Of a DNA stretch of 64,000 nucleotides, positions 61,887 through 64,000 are shown piece after piece. Where the stretch lies: assembly GCA_965221075.1 (NCBI GenBank), contig OZ244865.1:2542001-2606000 (forward strand), read 5' to 3'. The first letter of the stretch is position 1; each line of letters starts with the position of its first letter. The notes beneath the pieces were generated by a model. The model was not told the DNA's origin, searched no databases, and was given only the letters and a program-made list of their open reading frames with translations. The position numbers were made by a program, and so were the translations under genes. Source of the stretch: UBA2970 sp965221075 (lineage in GTDB: Bacteria > Verrucomicrobiota > Verrucomicrobiia > Limisphaerales > AAA164-E04).

Positions 61887-62405
61887 TCAAAGTTCTTGTT
61901 TGATATATGGTAATTCCATTGGACTTCCAAAAGGTGATCGGCTTTTAATGTTTAAGAATAGTATTACCTGAAAAGATAAGGTGCTGATTCCGTCTTCATG
62001 GGAGGCATACGAAGGGGCCAGCTCTGCCTTCCAAGTAAATCGTTCAATTCCTTGGTCTCGGAATTTCTTAGGTATCAAACGGGAGAATAGTTCTGCAAAA
62101 GGAGGGAGGCGTAGAGGTTTACGTTTTGGTCGGCATTGATAGAGCGGAGAATCCGCTTCATTCTCCAGTATCCAAGCTATGCGGGGATGCAGCAAGTGGA
62201 TTCTGCGGTGGAATGAAGACAGCTTCGCTGGTTCTGAGCTGGGGATGCAAGTGCCAGGCGGAAAGGACAACCATCGCGCACTAGACGAGTACGACAGAGA
62301 CGAACTCGGGTAGTATTGCCCATGCTGGGAATCAGTCGCCCACCGGTTCACCGGAACATCTACGATAAAACAGGCGAGCATTATTGCCATATTTGATATA
62401 AGCAT
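61887..62405 (-). CDS. Hypothetical protein upstream of Sir2
   Basis: A 172-codon open frame in the AT-rich island, same strand as Sir2-HerA and ending 41 bp before the Sir2 start. The N-terminus is hydrophobic (MLISNMAIMLACFIVDVPVN), possibly a signal peptide, followed by a Ser-rich stretch and basic C-terminal half (RPKRKPLRLPPFAELFSRLI PKKFRDQGIERF). No family recognised. Composition is not clearly protein-like in the first half, so the frame may be fortuitous. Confidence 0.3.
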   Translation of the reverse strand: MLISNMAIMLACFIVDVPVNRWATDSQHGQYYPSSSLSYSSSARWLSFPPGTCIPSSEPAKLSSFHRRIHLLHPRIAWILENEADSPLYQCRPKRKPLRLPPFAELFSRLIPKKFRDQGIERFTWKAELAPSYASHEDGISTLSFQVILFLNIKSRSPFGSPMELPYIKQEL

Positions 62406-62448
62406 AATGGAAACTCCCGGATTCTGGGACAGATTGGTCAGGAATTCT

Positions 62449-63720
62449 GGCTCTACCGAAAAACGTGTGGGTTAAGCGACATGTGGGTTGAGCTTGGCGA
62501 AGTCGAGCTTCCCGCTGATGAGGAAGAAAACGGTGCAGATGGTCTTGAAGCAGCGGTAGCCTCTGGCGCGGCGCTTGGCGGACTGGAACAGCCCGTTAAG
62601 TGCCTTGATGAAGCCGTTGGTGCGGCGTGTTCTGGCCCAGGCAGCGATTCCATGGATGTGCTTGCGGATCATCCTGACGACGGCCTTCATAGGCTCGACC
62701 TTGGAGCGGTTCACGTTGGTGCACCACTGGTGGAGCATGGCCCTGACTACGTGGATCTGTTTGCGGTTGAGGATCTCCCGCAGCTGCTCCCGGTACATCC
62801 AGGCACGGGCTGTGCGCTTGCCGACGACGTTGGCCAGGAGCGCATCGAGGTCGGCTCGCTGAGCGGGCCCGAGTCTGCCAGGATTCTTGAGCAGCGTCCA
62901 TCGCAGGCCCTTGAGATCCGGGTCGCTCCGCTGCTCGATGCGCCGGATCGCGTCAAGCGCCTTGGAGGCGTAGGCGACTACGTGGAACTTGTCGAAGGTG
63001 ATCTCTGCGTTGGGCAGATGCATGGCAACGCGGCTGATGAATGCGGGCGACATGTCGATGGAGACCGATTCGATCACCCTGGGATCGCCGCCGTGCGCCT
63101 CCAGCGCGTCGGCGAACTCTCCGACGGTCCTGGCACTGCGCCCCTCGCCGACGAAGACGACGCGGCGTGCGTTGGCGTCTGCGGCGACGGTGACGTAGTC
63201 GTGGCCACGCGCCCGGGAGGTTTCGTCGATGGCGACGGCGCTGGTTTCGGAGAGGTCGGTCTGTGCGACGGCCATGTCGACGTAGCAAGCACAGATCGAC
63301 TGGACCCGGTGCGGCGAGAGCCTCGTTAGCCGCTCTGCTGCGGCAAAGGGCATCTGCTGGCACAGGGTGACGACGAGCGCCTCGAAGAGGAGCGTGAAGC
63401 CGGAGCGGCGTCCCGCCCAAAGCGGCTCCACCAGTGCCACTCGTCCATCCGGCAGGCGCACACGAAGAACGCGGGCCACCAGTTCGGACTCGTGCTGGAA
63501 GAAGCTCAGGTGGCGGAAGCTCTTGATCAGCGTGTCATGCACCGGATGGACGCCCTCGGCATCGCCATGCGCAAAACGTGGGCCCCGACAGAAATCGACA
63601 CGAACGATCAGCTTGCGCTCGGACTCGTCGAACTTCAGAGCTGTGACAACCCAGGGTTCGGACAAGTCGAGAGCGACAGTGAACAGTTCGTTGTTCATAG
63701 GGCGTTCCTGCTATGGTTGA
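62449..63720 (-). mobile_element. ISL3-family insertion sequence (left end and transposase)
   Basis: The element begins with terminal repeat GGCTCTACCGAAAAACGTGT at 62449 and contains one transposase gene. The matching right end (complement beginning AACCCACACG) is not found before the window end, so it is either degenerate or beyond 64000. A shorter copy exists at 2841-3047. Confidence 0.85.
62472..63698 (-). CDS. ISL3 family transposase
   Basis: A 408-residue DDE transposase. Conserved ISL3 features: NNELFTVALDLSEPWVVTAL at the N-terminus, RLTRLSPHRVQSICACYVDM (helix-turn-helix), AVAIDETSRARGHDYVTVAA with the first catalytic aspartate, VIESVSIDMSPAFISRVAMH LPNAEITFDKFHVVAYASKA with the second aspartate, and RRTNGFIKALNGLFQSAKRR ARGYRCFKT near the C-terminus, where the usual ExxN reads NGFIKALN. 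No frameshift is seen. The usual glutamate before xxxN therefore deserves checking: family members have SNGxxExxN. It may be active or recently inactivated. Confidence 0.92.
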   Translation of the reverse strand: MNNELFTVALDLSEPWVVTALKFDESERKLIVRVDFCRGPRFAHGDAEGVHPVHDTLIKSFRHLSFFQHESELVARVLRVRLPDGRVALVEPLWAGRRSGFTLLFEALVVTLCQQMPFAAAERLTRLSPHRVQSICACYVDMAVAQTDLSETSAVAIDETSRARGHDYVTVAADANARRVVFVGEGRSARTVGEFADALEAHGGDPRVIESVSIDMSPAFISRVAMHLPNAEITFDKFHVVAYASKALDAIRRIEQRSDPDLKGLRWTLLKNPGRLGPAQRADLDALLANVVGKRTARAWMYREQLREILNRKQIHVVRAMLHQWCTNVNRSKVEPMKAVVRMIRKHIHGIAAWARTRRTNGFIKALNGLFQSAKRRARGYRCFKTICTVFFLISGKLDFAKLNPHVA

Positions 63721-63963
63721 ACCATGCCGAAGAAGGCTTTCTGCTCCATTCGGGCCGACCTCAGTGTGTTCGCCGACACTGGGGCGTCAAGATCCCACTA
63801 TGCCGGTCGAACACCCGTCATCGAAGCTCTGGACGGCTGCCCGGAACCTCGACGGCATCGAAACGCTGGACGACCCGATCGATGGAGCGATCCGCCGCAT
63901 AACTAACTGTGCTGTCCAGGGGACAGGCGCTCTGCAGCGATCCACCGAGGCCGAGGCGGCCCC

Positions 63964-64000
63964 CCCTTGCTGCAGGGGGCGCTGCCCCCTGCAGCAAGGG
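63964..64000. repeat. GC hairpin repeat, copy 3
   Basis: Perfect 17-bp stem CCCTTGCTGCAGGGGGC, loop GCT, then its complement, ending exactly at the window end. It shares the TGCAGGGGGC-GCT core with copy 1. Sequence may continue beyond the window. Confidence 0.8.

Noticed and set aside
61887..62405. The frame upstream of Sir2 as a third defence gene
   Set aside because: Listed only as a low-confidence frame; no domain or clear ribosome site supports it as part of the Sir2-HerA system.

Overview
The window is GC-rich chromosomal DNA from a Gram-negative bacterium, most likely a member of the Verrucomicrobiota/PVC group. I infer this from a microcompartment locus of the Planctomycetes-Verrucomicrobia type, two secreted sulfatases, a cytochrome-c-fused sugar dehydrogenase, scattered complex I genes (nuoA apart from nuoM-nuoN) and a long tailed IF-3. 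Several AT-rich blocks stand out from this background and look acquired.

Layout. 1-441: 3' end of glgB. About 600-3047: AT-rich block with a broken small gene, an FRG-TPR protein and an ISL3-type transposon remnant. 3132-7954: prfB (with its programmed frameshift) and trpC, nuoA, a PUA-type rRNA methyltransferase, RNase D. 8100-9186: transposase pseudogene and a dispersed repeat. 9229-12767: two intact and one broken tandem copies of an orphan AAA ATPase. 13356-18981: scpA-scpB-pheA, a PpiD-like and a SurA-like foldase. 19970-21450: Hsp20 with a strong terminator, HIT protein, unknown protein. 21513-29717: leftward microcompartment operon with PduL, three BMC-H, three BMC-P, acetate kinase, CoA-acylating aldehyde dehydrogenase, class II aldolase, malate/lactate-type dehydrogenase and an aldolase-like TIM barrel. 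A DeoR regulator, KDPG-type aldolase and sulfatase sit beside it. 32936-36403: RDD protein, AAA_14/DUF4143 ATPase, and an antitoxin-like protein with a degenerate PIN partner. 37125-42588: a HAD-Nudix-FolB fusion, an STN-S8 protease and a sugar dehydrogenase/cytochrome c. 42791-45822: nuoM, nuoN and a small membrane protein. 46510-49004: FAH-family protein and proS. 49379-51521: AT-rich membrane protein and an ISL3-like element carrying a decayed DUF433/DUF5615 pair. 51605-57859: DUF1015 protein, infC, Hsp70, and a sulfatase-SGNH fusion. 58091-62448: AT-rich island with a Sir2-HerA (Nezha-type) anti-phage pair. 62449-end: ISL3-family IS, then a GC hairpin repeat.

How the genes fit together. 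The microcompartment genes encode a route in which a sugar phosphate from fucose or rhamnose is cleaved by the class II aldolase to lactaldehyde. The aldehyde is then oxidised to an acyl-CoA, passed to phosphate by PduL and to ATP by AckA, with the dehydrogenase recycling NADH. The DeoR regulator is divergent from the operon, with three helically phased repeats between them. Sulfatases nearby suit growth on sulfated algal or mucin glycans.

The most interesting items are: a single polypeptide that could perform three consecutive folate-pathway steps (Nudix, phosphatase-like HAD, FolB); the tandem, gene-converted ATPase array; and the repeated pattern in which AT-rich genes, including FRG-TPR and Sir2-HerA, are transcribed away from an ISL3-type transposon end. 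No rRNA, CRISPR array or intact tRNA was seen.
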